Assembly (NCBI GenBank): GCA_001970955.1
Contig: MPUH01000084.1
Span: 1 to 64,000 of the forward strand
Length of the DNA stretch: 64,000 nucleotides
Direction of reading: 5' to 3'
Source: Stentor coeruleus
Taxonomy: Eukaryota > Ciliophora > Heterotrichea > Heterotrichida > Stentoridae
How positions within the stretch are numbered: the stretch's first letter is position 1; every line of letters begins with the position of its first letter. Both the position numbers and the translations under genes were made by a program. The notes beneath the pieces were generated by a model. It searched no databases. It saw nothing but the letters and a program-made list of their open reading frames with translations, and was not told where the DNA came from. This document shows positions 23,495-34,200 of this stretch, in pieces.

Positions 23495-25115
23495 TCAGTC
23501 AGTTTTGCACTTTTTTCTTTTGGTCGAAGCAAAAGTGGAGAAAGGCAATCATGTCTCCCCAGGTCTAAAAAAAAAACTTTGTGTGAACTACGAAAATTTG
23601 CTGTGCTTTTTTTTTTTTTTTTATTGAAAGCTAATCATATAAAAAATATTTGTTTATTAGTTATATGCATACATTTTACAATTAGCGGATCAGGGGTAAT
23701 ATCATGGTTATACTTAAATAATTTTTGGTCTAAATCTTAAGATCCAAGTCAAAAATTTACTTTTACTTGGGATGATAACAATTTTTTTATTAAAGGTGAT
23801 GATGAAATAGTGATTTATTTTGTTTGGAATTTTGATATTAGAATTTAAGGTAGAGAATAAGAGATATTATGATGTGGCATGTGTTAAGATATTAAGATAT
23901 CAAGGATAAAAATAAGATTGATTATGAACTATATGCTTAGTTTAAGAGTTTTGAAATTAGGAAAGGAAACGATCGATGATGAGGAAATTTTTGATTTTTG
24001 GAATGTAAAAAATGAGACAAGAGATGAATGGACTTATATATTATTAGTAAATCTTAAATAGTGGAATAATTAGTTATATGTATGAATGCTTGATGAAATT
24101 CTATGTATAAAGTAAAGCCTAAGAGAAAAAAATAAAGTTTATTAGCTATAAAAAGTGCATTTTATGTTAGAATTGTTTGATTTTATAATAAAATAGCTTG
24201 AAGTCTATTTAAAAAATCATAATAAGTTTAATATTGTATATTTTTAGGATTATATATAAGTAGTTTTTATTGTAATGAAATCTTGATTAATCACATACTT
24301 AAGAGGAATTTAAAAGAGGTTTTTGATTTAGCTTCATTAATAAGTCCTCATAAAATTTTATATTGGTTTTAAAATAGACTAGAAAAGGATATAAGAAAAA
24401 AGTTTATAAGAATTGAATAAATATTAAATAATTTGATTTAATTTTTTCTTACAGTAGTTCTGTGGTATAATTTATGATTATAGAATTATCAATATTGTTC
24501 TAAACATTAGTGGATCTTAATTTGTAAATCAAATACTAAGCGTAATTTTTAAATACTTTTTATCTAATATTTTAGATAAATATTATAAATCTCATCAATC
24601 ATAAAATCACTATTTTCAATCTAAATCTTACCAAAAAGTTGCAAAATAATCAATTAAAGCATAATCCTTAATCTCTTAATTCTAAATTAAACTAATAAAA
24701 GTTGATTTAAATTCTCAAGCATTAAATGCATTTCTTATAACCAAAAAAATTATCCTAAATAACTATCTCCAATTTTAACAACATCAAAAATTATAACCTA
24801 TAAATTCCCAACAAAACCAATCCTATCCCCACATCCTTCATCAAGCCATAGACAACACAAAATTAAATTCTATAAAACTCTACTCATAATCTCCTTCATC
24901 ATTAAGCATCTCATAATTTCCATTATCTTCCTATTCATTATCACATAACCCATCTTAAACATAATCCTTCACATTTTCCACCATTAAATCCAAAAAAAAA
25001 AAAAAAAATCCTAACCCAAGTCAAAATTCCGAAGTCCCGCCAATCAGATCACATCAGAAAATGTGTCATTTTTTACCGTTCTGATCCAATTTAAATTTAA
25101 TATATTTATATTCTG
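23495..25115. other. Long intergenic region between divergent genes
   Basis: The left half (to about 24450) is G/A-rich and the right half (24580-25080) is C/A-rich with almost no G on the top strand. Homopolymer runs lie at 23570-23625 and 24995-25010. No gene or RNA recognised. Confidence 0.5.
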
Positions 25116-25802
25116 ATGCACATATTTAGTTTAAGAAGGATTTTCCGCGCACTTCATGGGGTAAAGTACACAACCTGCGAACATTGTAATGAGCCAATTT
25201 CCTCAGCCTCATCACTTCACACATGTAACCTAAAAGCAATACCTTTACAATTTTACTATACAAAATTAACTGAATCATCTCGTTCAATACGTTTCTATGA
25301 CCGTTGTCCAGGAAGGAGTTTTTTACATGAAATAAACATATGGGCAACAAATTATATATCAGGTTTAGAAGTAAAAATTGAAGATTTACAGTCAAAAAAA
25401 ATTCAAGTTTTAAAACATGGGGAGACTGTTGGGAAATTGTATCGTTTTAGCTTAGAAAATGGCGAGTTTATTACAAAAATTGATTATGGTTGCGATTTTC
25501 ATGGGATGTATTATATATCTTTAAAAAGTGATAGAAAAGAAATGAAAATAGGGGATTTTAATAGACCGAAAAAAAGTATTGAATTACCTGATGGATGTGG
25601 AATGGTTGGGGTTTTTGGAGGGCATACAGAAGTTGTTTTACATCTTGGGTTTTATTTTGATAGTAAAGCTGAGGTTAATTGGAAAAGACATAGAGAACTT
25701 TTACTTATAAGAAGTAAAGGTCAAGTAAAGGAAGACAATGATTTAGGCATGATTTTAAAGCTTGATGATAGCTTAGTAAGATACTTAGCTGCTTTTATTT
25801 AG
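25116..25802 (+). CDS. Jacalin-like lectin-fold protein with N-terminal Cys/His cluster
   Basis: Tentative. The 228-residue product has CEHCNEPISSASSLHTC near residues 21-37, a possible zinc knuckle. From about residue 55 the pattern of short beta strands resembles a jacalin-related lectin domain: FYDRCPGRSFLHEINIWA, then GKLYRFSLENGEFITKIDYG, and a last strand pair GMVGVFGGHTEVVLHLGFYF, like the GxxGRSGxxLDxIGxY end of jacalins. There is no signal peptide. Sugar binding is not established. It could instead be a ciliate-specific beta-prism protein. Confidence 0.55.
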   Translation: MHIFSLRRIFRALHGVKYTTCEHCNEPISSASSLHTCNLKAIPLQFYYTKLTESSRSIRFYDRCPGRSFLHEINIWATNYISGLEVKIEDLQSKKIQVLKHGETVGKLYRFSLENGEFITKIDYGCDFHGMYYISLKSDRKEMKIGDFNRPKKSIELPDGCGMVGVFGGHTEVVLHLGFYFDSKAEVNWKRHRELLLIRSKGQVKEDNDLGMILKLDDSLVRYLAAFI

Positions 25803-25895
25803 ATTTTGTGATTAATATAAGACTTTTACTTTAAAAAAAAATAAGTATTTACAGATATGATATCAAAAAAATATATAAGAAATTATACTTAAGTT

Positions 25896-26846
25896 TTATA
25901 TTAACTGGTTAAAGATATTCTCAATCTTAATCGATGGGAATTTAATTTCCAAAATATTATTGAAAACAGGGGTGAGATTATCTAAACCAATTCTCATTTC
26001 TGGGATTTCCATCAAACTAGTCCTAAATTCAAGCTCAGGGTTGAATTCAAACAACTCCGAAAGCTGTGAGAATATTCTAAACATAGAATACCAATTTGCA
26101 TGATTTCCTCCATACATCGCCAAAGTTTCCTCATTATCACCAATCAAAAGTGCCCCTGGAAGCCAAAACTCTTTAGTTATTTTTACTGTAAAATATAAAT
26201 CCTTTGGGACTTTCTGATGACTAACTCTTTCTGCTTCTAACATTTGAGAAATTTTATTAAAATAAATACAATATCCTTTAATCCTTTCAATCTTATCATA
26301 AATTTTTACATTCAAAGTTTCACAAGGTCCTTCAATTTCGGATATAAAAAAATTCTCTTTAGCTCTATGCATGCCTAATGTCCTAAATATCCCTGTAGGA
26401 ACAAAATTTCCTTTTTTGTTATTGAAAAATTCTATATGATGCTTATTGAAAAAATGCATAAATTCTTCATTTATTACTAGAGATCGGGGACATAAACCTA
26501 GCTTTTCAGATATTTTAACCCCTAAAGAGACAATTTTACCTTCATTTGTGACGATTTTAAATAGAGAATTTGATATTTGATTTATTATTTGGTTGTTAGA
26601 TACGGATTTGTCTATTTGGTTTAAGACAAAAATTGTGGAATCTGTGATTTCCATGAATTCTTCCCATTTGTAATTTGTTGATATGTAAGCTCCTTCGTTT
26701 TTTTTATGTAATGTTAATGGCTCTTTTTTGCTTATTTTAAATGTTTTTTTAACTGCTCTGATTGTGTTTCCGAATGAAAGTTGTTTACAACTAATTGAAG
26801 TTTTTTGGTCAATGTATTGAAAGGTTATAGATCCTGTTCCTCCCAT
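25896..26846 (-). CDS. Predicted N-myristoylated protein, tandem paralog A
   Basis: Unknown family. The 316-residue protein begins MGGTGSITF, a good N-myristoylation context. Residues 6-75 look like a ubiquitin- or PB1-like beta-grasp domain (ITFQYIDQ, AVKKTFKISKKEPLTLHKKN). A second domain from about residue 90 (SLFKIVTNEGKIVSLGVKIS) is shared with the next gene upstream, which aligns over nearly its whole length: GVKIS, FFIxxxxG, WLPGA and MxxIFxxxxxL are conserved. The two genes lie head to tail about 63 bp apart, so they arose by tandem duplication. This copy has an extra 35-residue C-terminal tail. Confidence 0.7.
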   Translation of the reverse strand: MGGTGSITFQYIDQKTSISCKQLSFGNTIRAVKKTFKISKKEPLTLHKKNEGAYISTNYKWEEFMEITDSTIFVLNQIDKSVSNNQIINQISNSLFKIVTNEGKIVSLGVKISEKLGLCPRSLVINEEFMHFFNKHHIEFFNNKKGNFVPTGIFRTLGMHRAKENFFISEIEGPCETLNVKIYDKIERIKGYCIYFNKISQMLEAERVSHQKVPKDLYFTVKITKEFWLPGALLIGDNEETLAMYGGNHANWYSMFRIFSQLSELFEFNPELEFRTSLMEIPEMRIGLDNLTPVFNNILEIKFPSIKIENIFNQLI

Positions 26847-26909
26847 ATTTTTATAGGAAATATTATTCTTATAAGACTATAAAGGAGGATTAGGGTTAAT
26901 TAACTAGGA

Positions 26910-27865
26910 TTATCTACGGAAATGAGAATTTCTATCTTCGAGGATTTGGTCGATTTCATTCTGATTGCTTGTATCAGAAAGTCTTCGCAAATCAGCGATA
27001 AGTTCGAATATGTGGTTCATTGTGAAGAACGTTTGAGATTCTCCTCCAGTAAAAAGAGCTACAATTTCTCTGTTTGCAGTTACAAGAATGGCACCTGGAA
27101 GCCAGTTACTAACAGATTCGTTGAGTTTAAAAAAAGTATTCTGTAGCACTTTCACATCAATGTGACTTTTTGATTCTAAAAGATGAGTATGTTTATCAAA
27201 ATACACTGAGTTTAAATTAGCTCTTTTATCTCCTTGAAAATACTTCTTCGGCACGATTTCCCCACCTCCAGTAAACTTACATATAAAAAAATTCTGCTTA
27301 TAAGTATTAGTCCCTAAAACTGAATAAATACCATTTACATCAAAATTCCCAGTTGCCCCATCAAAAAATTCTATAGAATAATTCTCAAGAAAATTAATAA
27401 ACTCATTCTGAAACACCACAGCTTTAGGACAAATACAAGCATTTGCCGATATTTTCACCCCTAAGGCAACAATTTTTTTATCCTTGTTTAGTATTTTAAA
27501 CAACGATTTAGCAATTTTACTCTCAAAAGTTTCTNTAAGGCAACAATTTTTTTATCCTTGTTTAGTATTTTAAACAACGATTTAGCAATTTTACTCTCAA
27601 AAGTTTCTTGTTTTATAGAACTATTAACTTGTAAATGCAATGTTAAAGATAGATTTTGATGATCAATGAACTCAGACCATTTGAAATTCGATGATACAAA
27701 TTTATTTGTTATACTGTTTCTTAAAGTCAAACAATTTTCTCTTGGTATTCTAAACACTGTTCTTAAATGATCTGTAAAGTTTTCAAATGATATATGATGA
27801 TTTTCATTTCTACTTACTATTGTTCCTTGATCTTCATATTTAACTTCAATGCTTTTGTTTCCCAT
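26910..27865 (-). CDS. Predicted N-myristoylated protein, tandem paralog B (frame split by an assembly join)
   Basis: Two overlapping frames represent one gene; the N at 27535 adds 74 bp. Without it the gene is 882 nt and 293 residues. I place the start at the second Met (27865), giving MGNKSIEVKYEDQGT, because this aligns with MGGTGSITFQYIDQKT of paralog A and restores an N-myristoylation context. The organisation is the same: an N-terminal beta-grasp-like domain, then KSLFKILNKDKKIVALGVKI and NWLPGAILVTANREIVALF. No catalytic motif is visible. Function unknown. Confidence 0.7.
27462..27608. repeat. Single-N join with 73-bp duplicated flanks
   Basis: 27462-27534 and 27536-27608 are identical around an N at 27535. 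The 74-bp surplus breaks the frame of paralog B. Confidence 0.9.
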
Positions 27866-27885
27866 ATTATTATAAGGCAATATAA

Positions 27886-29697
27886 TTATGAAATATTTTT
27901 TTCTTTAAGCCCACTGAAACTATGAGACCGTGTTACGATTTGAGATAGGTCAACACTTAATCTCATTCGTCCTTCAAATTCTTTACTTTCTAAAGCTTTT
28001 ATGTTAGTTTCTAGTTTAGCTTTGAGGATTTTTAGTTTCTCTTTTTTTATTCGTATTTTCTCATTTTCTTTGATTTTGTTGTTTTCGAACTCTAGATGTG
28101 TCACTTTTAGCATCATCGCAACTTTTTCGTTTTCAACTTTTTCAGCTTCGAGTTTTTCTCTGATGTGGTCGACTTCTTTTTCTTTGTTTTGAACTTTTTC
28201 TAATTGTTGTTGAAGCTCGTTTGTCATTTTTATCATTGCTTCGTTTATGCTTTGGTTTAAACTTTGTTCTTTGTCTATTAAGGTTTTTTCATATGTGATA
28301 AGATTTTTTTGTTTTTCTTGTATTTCTAAGATTTGGTTTTCGATTTCTTGGTTTTGAATTTCGGTTTCTTCTTTTGTATAAAAAGATTTGGATTCAAGGT
28401 TTTCTATAATTTTTTCTGCTTTTATAGCATATTCGGTATATTCTTGTTTTTTCATATACAAATCAGCTAATAATTGGCTTAATGCTTGAGAGTATTCTTC
28501 AAATGCAGGCATTACTGTTGAGTAAAATTCTATCATTTCAGTTTTAGAGTTTTTTATACTGTCATCAACAAGCTTCATATCGATTATTTGCTTATTGAGT
28601 TTTTGCTCTTTTTCTTCAAGTTCTATAGTTTTTTCTCTTAGTATTTTTTCTCTGATTTCGATTTCTTGATTGTATTCGTCAATGCTTTGGAGAACTTCTG
28701 AAAGATATGATTTGAACTCAGACTCGTTTTTATATGGAATAGGTACTTTAACTTTTAGTTCTTTATTTTCGATTTCAATTTCTGTGTTTTGAAGTTTATT
28801 TTGTTTATTACCAAAAGAAGTTTCTGAATGTGCTGAATTGTAGTCAGAATTTTCAATATCAGGGATTGTTAGTTTGATTATATCAAAAGACTGAGATTTA
28901 GATCTGGGTCTTTTATTTTCTGTTGTAAGTATTTTCTGTTCATTAACACTTTTTGTAGTTTTAAGATTTGATTCTTCATCGTAGTTATTTATTTCAGGCT
29001 TATCTGATATAATCTTTTTAAGTTTTGAGTTCTCGATTTTCAAACAATCAATTTCTGAGTTTAAACTTGTTTCAAGCATACTGTTTTCAGTGATTTTTTG
29101 TTTTTTTAATAAGCGAAGTTCTTGTTCGAGTTGAATGCATTTTAGTTTAAGTTCTTCATTATATAAATCTTCTTGTCTTAGTAGGTCCAGTTTGGACTTT
29201 ATAACTTTTTCATCATTTTTTAGCTGATCCTCTTTAGATCTTAAAAGATTATCATATTGATCTAAGTGCCTACTAGTTATCCGAATTTTCTCAGACTCGT
29301 TTTTAAGTTTAGCCTCTTGAAGTTTTAAATTTGACTTGAAATTCTCTAGATCCACCCAGTCTGCATTAGATAAACTGCTTTGGATTAGCATGATATAATC
29401 AACGCTCTGTCTGATTACAGAAAGAACTTTTGCAAATACGGTTTTTTCATCAAAATTTAGCTCCACACTATTATCTAGTCTTTTTATTTCATTTTGAATG
29501 TCTATCAAGAAATTATTGTGCTGTGTTCGTGTTACATGCCCACAACAACTTTTTTCGTAGTATTTCTTTTTAGAATCGCAGGAATGCTGCATACTTTTTG
29601 TACTCGGGAATTTGTTCGGAGTAATAAATGTTTGCGAGCATTTTGTCCGGCTGGTTTGGGGAGTTGTCCTCACTCTTGATGGTGATGAGGTATTCAT
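27886..29697 (-). CDS. Long coiled-coil protein
   Basis: 603 residues, almost entirely coiled coil from about residue 65 to 585 (rich in Lys, Glu, Leu and Gln), apart from a Ser-rich gap near 265-315. The N-terminal 60 residues are Ser/Thr/Pro-rich with a KKKYYEKSCCGHV cluster. The C terminus ends in RSHSFSGLKEKNIS. No motor, EF-hand or membrane domain. It sits 20 bp upstream of paralog B on the same strand. Proteins of this type in ciliates are often cortical or basal-body components; that is inference. Confidence 0.7.
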   Translation of the reverse strand: MNTSSPSRVRTTPQTSRTKCSQTFITPNKFPSTKSMQHSCDSKKKYYEKSCCGHVTRTQHNNFLIDIQNEIKRLDNSVELNFDEKTVFAKVLSVIRQSVDYIMLIQSSLSNADWVDLENFKSNLKLQEAKLKNESEKIRITSRHLDQYDNLLRSKEDQLKNDEKVIKSKLDLLRQEDLYNEELKLKCIQLEQELRLLKKQKITENSMLETSLNSEIDCLKIENSKLKKIISDKPEINNYDEESNLKTTKSVNEQKILTTENKRPRSKSQSFDIIKLTIPDIENSDYNSAHSETSFGNKQNKLQNTEIEIENKELKVKVPIPYKNESEFKSYLSEVLQSIDEYNQEIEIREKILREKTIELEEKEQKLNKQIIDMKLVDDSIKNSKTEMIEFYSTVMPAFEEYSQALSQLLADLYMKKQEYTEYAIKAEKIIENLESKSFYTKEETEIQNQEIENQILEIQEKQKNLITYEKTLIDKEQSLNQSINEAMIKMTNELQQQLEKVQNKEKEVDHIREKLEAEKVENEKVAMMLKVTHLEFENNKIKENEKIRIKKEKLKILKAKLETNIKALESKEFEGRMRLSVDLSQIVTRSHSFSGLKEKNIS

Positions 29698-29921
29698 ATT
29701 TATAAAAGATTATATAAGCAATAATTTCCTTATTTTATGTCGAATTAAACATAATAACTTTTATATTTTTTATTAGTACTCAAGTTTATCCTTTAACATT
29801 ATTATTTTCTTTTATGATTCTATCTTTTATTATTCACAAAAATATTAAATCCATTCTTTATATAAGTTTATTATGCCTTAATCAGAATAATTTTAATATT
29901 TGTTCTCTTTATATATAATAT

Positions 29922-30137
29922 ATGGTAGAACCCAAAAGACTTCATGTAAAAATGTCATTTGATGTTTCAAACCCTATAAGAGTACATACTGATTTATCAA
30001 TGTTTGCAACTAGTCCAGAGAAGAAATCACCAGATAGAGCAAAAATTGAAAAAATGCGAAAACTTTCAACATCTTTTGTGATTGATAAACTAAATTTGGC
30101 TAAGTTTATAGAAACTGAAGAGTCTGCTCGTAATTGA
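29922..30137 (+). CDS. Small hypothetical protein (71 residues)
   Basis: Starts at an ATG preceded by the AT-rich leader typical of this window and ends at TGA. The product is basic and Ser-rich (SMFATSPEKKSPDRAKIEKM) with a short predicted helix (SFVIDKLNLAKFIETEE). The composition looks like protein and not like translated spacer. No family recognised. Confidence 0.5.
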   Translation: MVEPKRLHVKMSFDVSNPIRVHTDLSMFATSPEKKSPDRAKIEKMRKLSTSFVIDKLNLAKFIETEESARN

Positions 30138-30655
30138 TAAGGAAAACAACTTATAATTTTTAGGTAAATATAAATAGATAATCAAAGCACAACTTTGGAG
30201 TTTTATTAATTGTGAGTTCTGTTATAAGCTAGGTATGCTTAAAATTTTATAGTATTGAATAATTTTATATAAAAATTGAAGTTAATAAAATATCATATTA
30301 TGATAAGATTCCTAACTAATACTAATTATGATAAGATTATATAATTCGTATGATAATAAAATATATTACCTAATCAACTGATTAAAGATTTTTAAGACTA
30401 AATAGAAATCATAATCTCCTAAATCAATTTATAAAAAATAAACTCCTAAAAACCTTACTCAAAAATCCTTCTATTTAAAAACTCAAATAATATAATCTCT
30501 AATTCAAAATTTCATCTTATATTTACCTAAATTCATCCTAATTCCAACCCATCTGCCAACTTTTAAAACTCCTACATCTCATAATCTTTTTCCCACAACA
30601 TCATAACCTAAAAAACCCCATAATCTAACTACTTACTTATCACTCGACATTTAAC
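30138..30655. other. Intergenic between convergent genes
   Basis: 3' flanks of the small + gene and of the Rab gene. From about 30370 the top strand is C/A-rich. No gene or RNA recognised. Confidence 0.55.
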
Positions 30656-31294
30656 TTAGCATTTGCAGTCCTCTTGTTTCTTTTTCTCAGTCTGCTGGGC
30701 ATTTTGCAACTTAAACCCTTCACCGGCAAACTCAGCATTATTCGCTAAAGACACATCTTCCATACCAGGTAAATCCTGAGCAAGATTCCTAAACAATAAT
30801 TTAACATTATTCCCTGTTTTCGCACTAACTTCAAGTATTTTAACATTCAATTCTTTAGATTTCTTTTCTATTTCCTCAGTACTAACAGTTCTCCTATCTG
30901 CAAGATCGCTTTTATTAGCAGCGACCATAATAACAACATCTCCACCTCTTTCATTTCTCACATCTTCAATCCATTTATCTATACTCAAAAAGCTCTGTTT
31001 CTGAGTAATATCAAAAACTACAACAGCCATTGAACAATCTCTTATATATCCAGGAATAAGTGATCTAAATCTTTCTTGACCAGCTGTATCCCATAATTGT
31101 AGTCTTATAGTCCGGTCATCAAGATACATGGTTTTTGAAAGGAAGTCTATGCCGATTGTTGGCTGATGGACAGGGTCGAAGGTTCCATACATGAACTGGT
31201 TGATGATTGAAGTTTTTCCTACACTCAAGTCCCCGAGGAATACGATTTTATATTTTTTAACCTGGCTTGAAATGCTCCCTTGAATGCCTTCCAT
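30656..31294 (-). CDS. Rab GTPase, Rab6-like
   Basis: A small GTPase for vesicle traffic, probably Golgi-related. The G motifs are intact: GDLSVGKTS (P-loop), QPTIGIDF (switch I; Rab6 proteins also read [32 protein letters not shown] over this stretch), [11 protein letters not shown] (switch II), ANKSDL and EVSAKT. The 212-residue length is normal. The C terminus CKC is a double-prenylation motif for geranylgeranylation. The Gln of DTAGQE is present, so GTP hydrolysis should be normal. Confidence 0.93.
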   Translation of the reverse strand: MEGIQGSISSQVKKYKIVFLGDLSVGKTSIINQFMYGTFDPVHQPTIGIDFLSKTMYLDDRTIRLQLWDTAGQERFRSLIPGYIRDCSMAVVVFDITQKQSFLSIDKWIEDVRNERGGDVVIMVAANKSDLADRRTVSTEEIEKKSKELNVKILEVSAKTGNNVKLLFRNLAQDLPGMEDVSLANNAEFAGEGFKLQNAQQTEKKKQEDCKC

Positions 31295-34200
31295 ATTAAT
31301 AATGCTAATTTTATTATAAAATCATGGTAAGTATTATCCTAACCTATAACCCGGACCTGAATATGGCTGTGGTGCTGGAGGATCTTGTCGTCTAGGTGCT
31401 TCATCCCAACCTCTATTAAAACTTTGCATAACTTGACTGCTAGATCCTGAAATCGCTTCCATCTGTAAAGCTTTTAATTCTCTATATGATAAAAAACAAT
31501 AATAAATTCCTATGACATAAAAAGGAAGTTTGATCATTGTGAAAAATAAAAGGATACCATCACCACTTTCTAATTTTCCATTCTTTGCTAAATAGTTACC
31601 GACAAGCATAATACACTGTGTAAAATCCATAAGTGAAAGGACTATATAAAATACGCTTGTGCACCAATTTCTTGTACAAGTTATCATAAAAAGTAATAGT
31701 GCTCCAATAAGAACAAAAAGTCCTGAGCTAATACTTGCAAACATGTTCATTATACCAAGCATCATTTGGCATAAACTCAATATTTTTAATAATCTCATGA
31801 GTTTTATCATTTGAGATGAGGCATCTTCAGGGACGCCACTAGGAAAGCAACACATCATTTTTTATTATATAATCCAGTCCATTTTTCCAACAAAATTTAC
31901 TATTTTTTTTTAGTTAATTTCAGTAAATTGTATATTAAAAGTTTTCTTGTTCCATGGGTTAGACTGTTCGTTATAAGCTCCTGGGCCTGGTAATGAGTCT
32001 TGTTTTCTTATAAACCGTTCTTTTTTGGATCCAAACTTCATGTCTTTTGATATTTTTCCTTCAGAACTTAGGGCTCTATTTTTTTTCTGCTTGTAGTAGC
32101 TTCCTGGGCCAGGAAATTCGTTAGCTTTAGACTTCCAGCGGTCATCTTTTGATGTAAAACCAAGGATTTTATTATCATCTGACCTTGTGTTTATAAGTAC
32201 AGAAGATACATATTTTTCTTTTTCGTTAAATACTGAAGGGATATTATAATTCCCTGGAGGTGGTCCTGAGGTTGATGGGATTATCTTTCCTTTTGCAACT
32301 TTACTTGCAAAAACTGCTGAGGATTTATGATAAGCCATATTGTGAATACCAACTTTATTATCAAGGTCGTATTGGCCTGGGCCTGGGATTTCTTTATTAA
32401 ATTTCCTAGTGAACCTTGATTCACTACATCCAAAAGCCCCATCTTTATTTGATTGTTTTTTGTTTTTGTTTTCTTCATGATTAGGGAAATCATAATGTCC
32501 TGGTCCTGGGGTTATTTTTTGTTTATCTGTAAACCTAGGACCTGCTGATGCAAAAGGAGCTTTATAGTCAATTCCTGATAATAGAGGTTTTGATGAAGCT
32601 GAGTAATGACCTGGTCCAGGTATATTATTAGTTTTATGTGTAAATCTTTTTGAACCACTACCAAACTTTTGATATACAGTTGAAGGTTTATGGCCTGTTG
32701 ATTCGAAATTGTTGATAAAATATTGCCCTGGACCTGGATTACCATCTTTGTCTATGTAATCATTAAGATTAGAATAATCTTCATCGTCGTTTGGAATATA
32801 ACTTTCTCTTTTGCAGGCACTAGCAAAAGCTGTACTACTTTTGAGTTTATAAATAGAGTTTCCACGAAGATCTGTATAAGTTCCTGGTCCAAGATTAGAT
32901 GAGCCATTAGATGCGTGAATTTCTCTTTTACTATTACTTTTATGCCATATTGTACCTTTGCTTCCATATATATCATCAATTACTTTTGGGTTATACTGAC
33001 CTGGGCCAACTGAGTCTAATTGATTTCCAGAAAATACCGCGTTTGGATTTTTCTGACTTATAAGATCACCAGTATTGTTTTCTTCATAACCAAATACTTG
33101 ACCTTGGGCAGGGATTGAAGGCACTGAAGGGTTGTTAAATAATACACGTTTTTTACGACTAGAATTTCGTTGTTTAGATACTGATAATGATCTCACTACA
33201 GAATAAGAACCTGGACCTGGAATAAGTTCAGAATGTCTTTTAACTTTAAATCTATCAATGTTACTAGCAAATGAAGCTGAACATTTGTATCTGCCGAATT
33301 GATCAATTTTAATTTTTTTTGTTTTTATATCATAACTTCCAGGACCTAATGCCGAAGATGATTTAGCTAGAGTTGTTTCTCTAGCTGCAGTTGTGGCAAA
33401 TGGAATACGGCTGGTTTCTTTTTTATATATAGGCTGGCCTAAATATGAACCTGGCCCTAAATTTAAATTTTCATTTGAAGAAAAGTTTAAATTCCTTTGT
33501 GCCTGATATACAAAAGCCATTTTATAATATTTTAAAGGTATTGCGATGGTTGTTAAGATTTAATAGGAGAAATACTCTTAAAATTTATAAGATTTAAAGG
33601 CATAAATAGTAAAGTCAACAAATAATTACTTTCCTTTATATTATCAGCCTAAATACTATATGTACCATCTGCATAATAATAGACATAAATAATTTTGACT
33701 GAAAACATCAGAAATTTATAAATGAATAGACTCTGGATTAAAAACATTAGAAATTTATATGTTTAATAATTATCTTATATATTTTCTTTCTTATATGTAT
33801 ATAAATATTATATTTCTTGTTTTATTAACTAACTTTATGAGTATCTATTCTCTTTAAATTTATATAACTTTAATTAGAATATATTTTACTTATTATTCTA
33901 CCGTTATCACAAAGATAAATATTTTATTTTTACTTGTTAAAATTTAGGAAATTTTCAAAGAAAATCTGCAGATTTTTTCTCAACAAGCTTTGAAATTTTT
34001 TTTTGAAAACCTTGCAACAGTGATGAATTTACATAAGTAATCAATAATTTGGATTTCAAAATTGCTTAATTTTAAGTGATGAATTAGTAAACTATCCGTT
34101 TTAAGCACCTCCCATCGCTGAGTCAACTACTTCTTGCGGGACAAGTCCAGCTTCAACAGCCAATTTAATTTCACCTGTTCTAATCAAGAAATCAAGTATA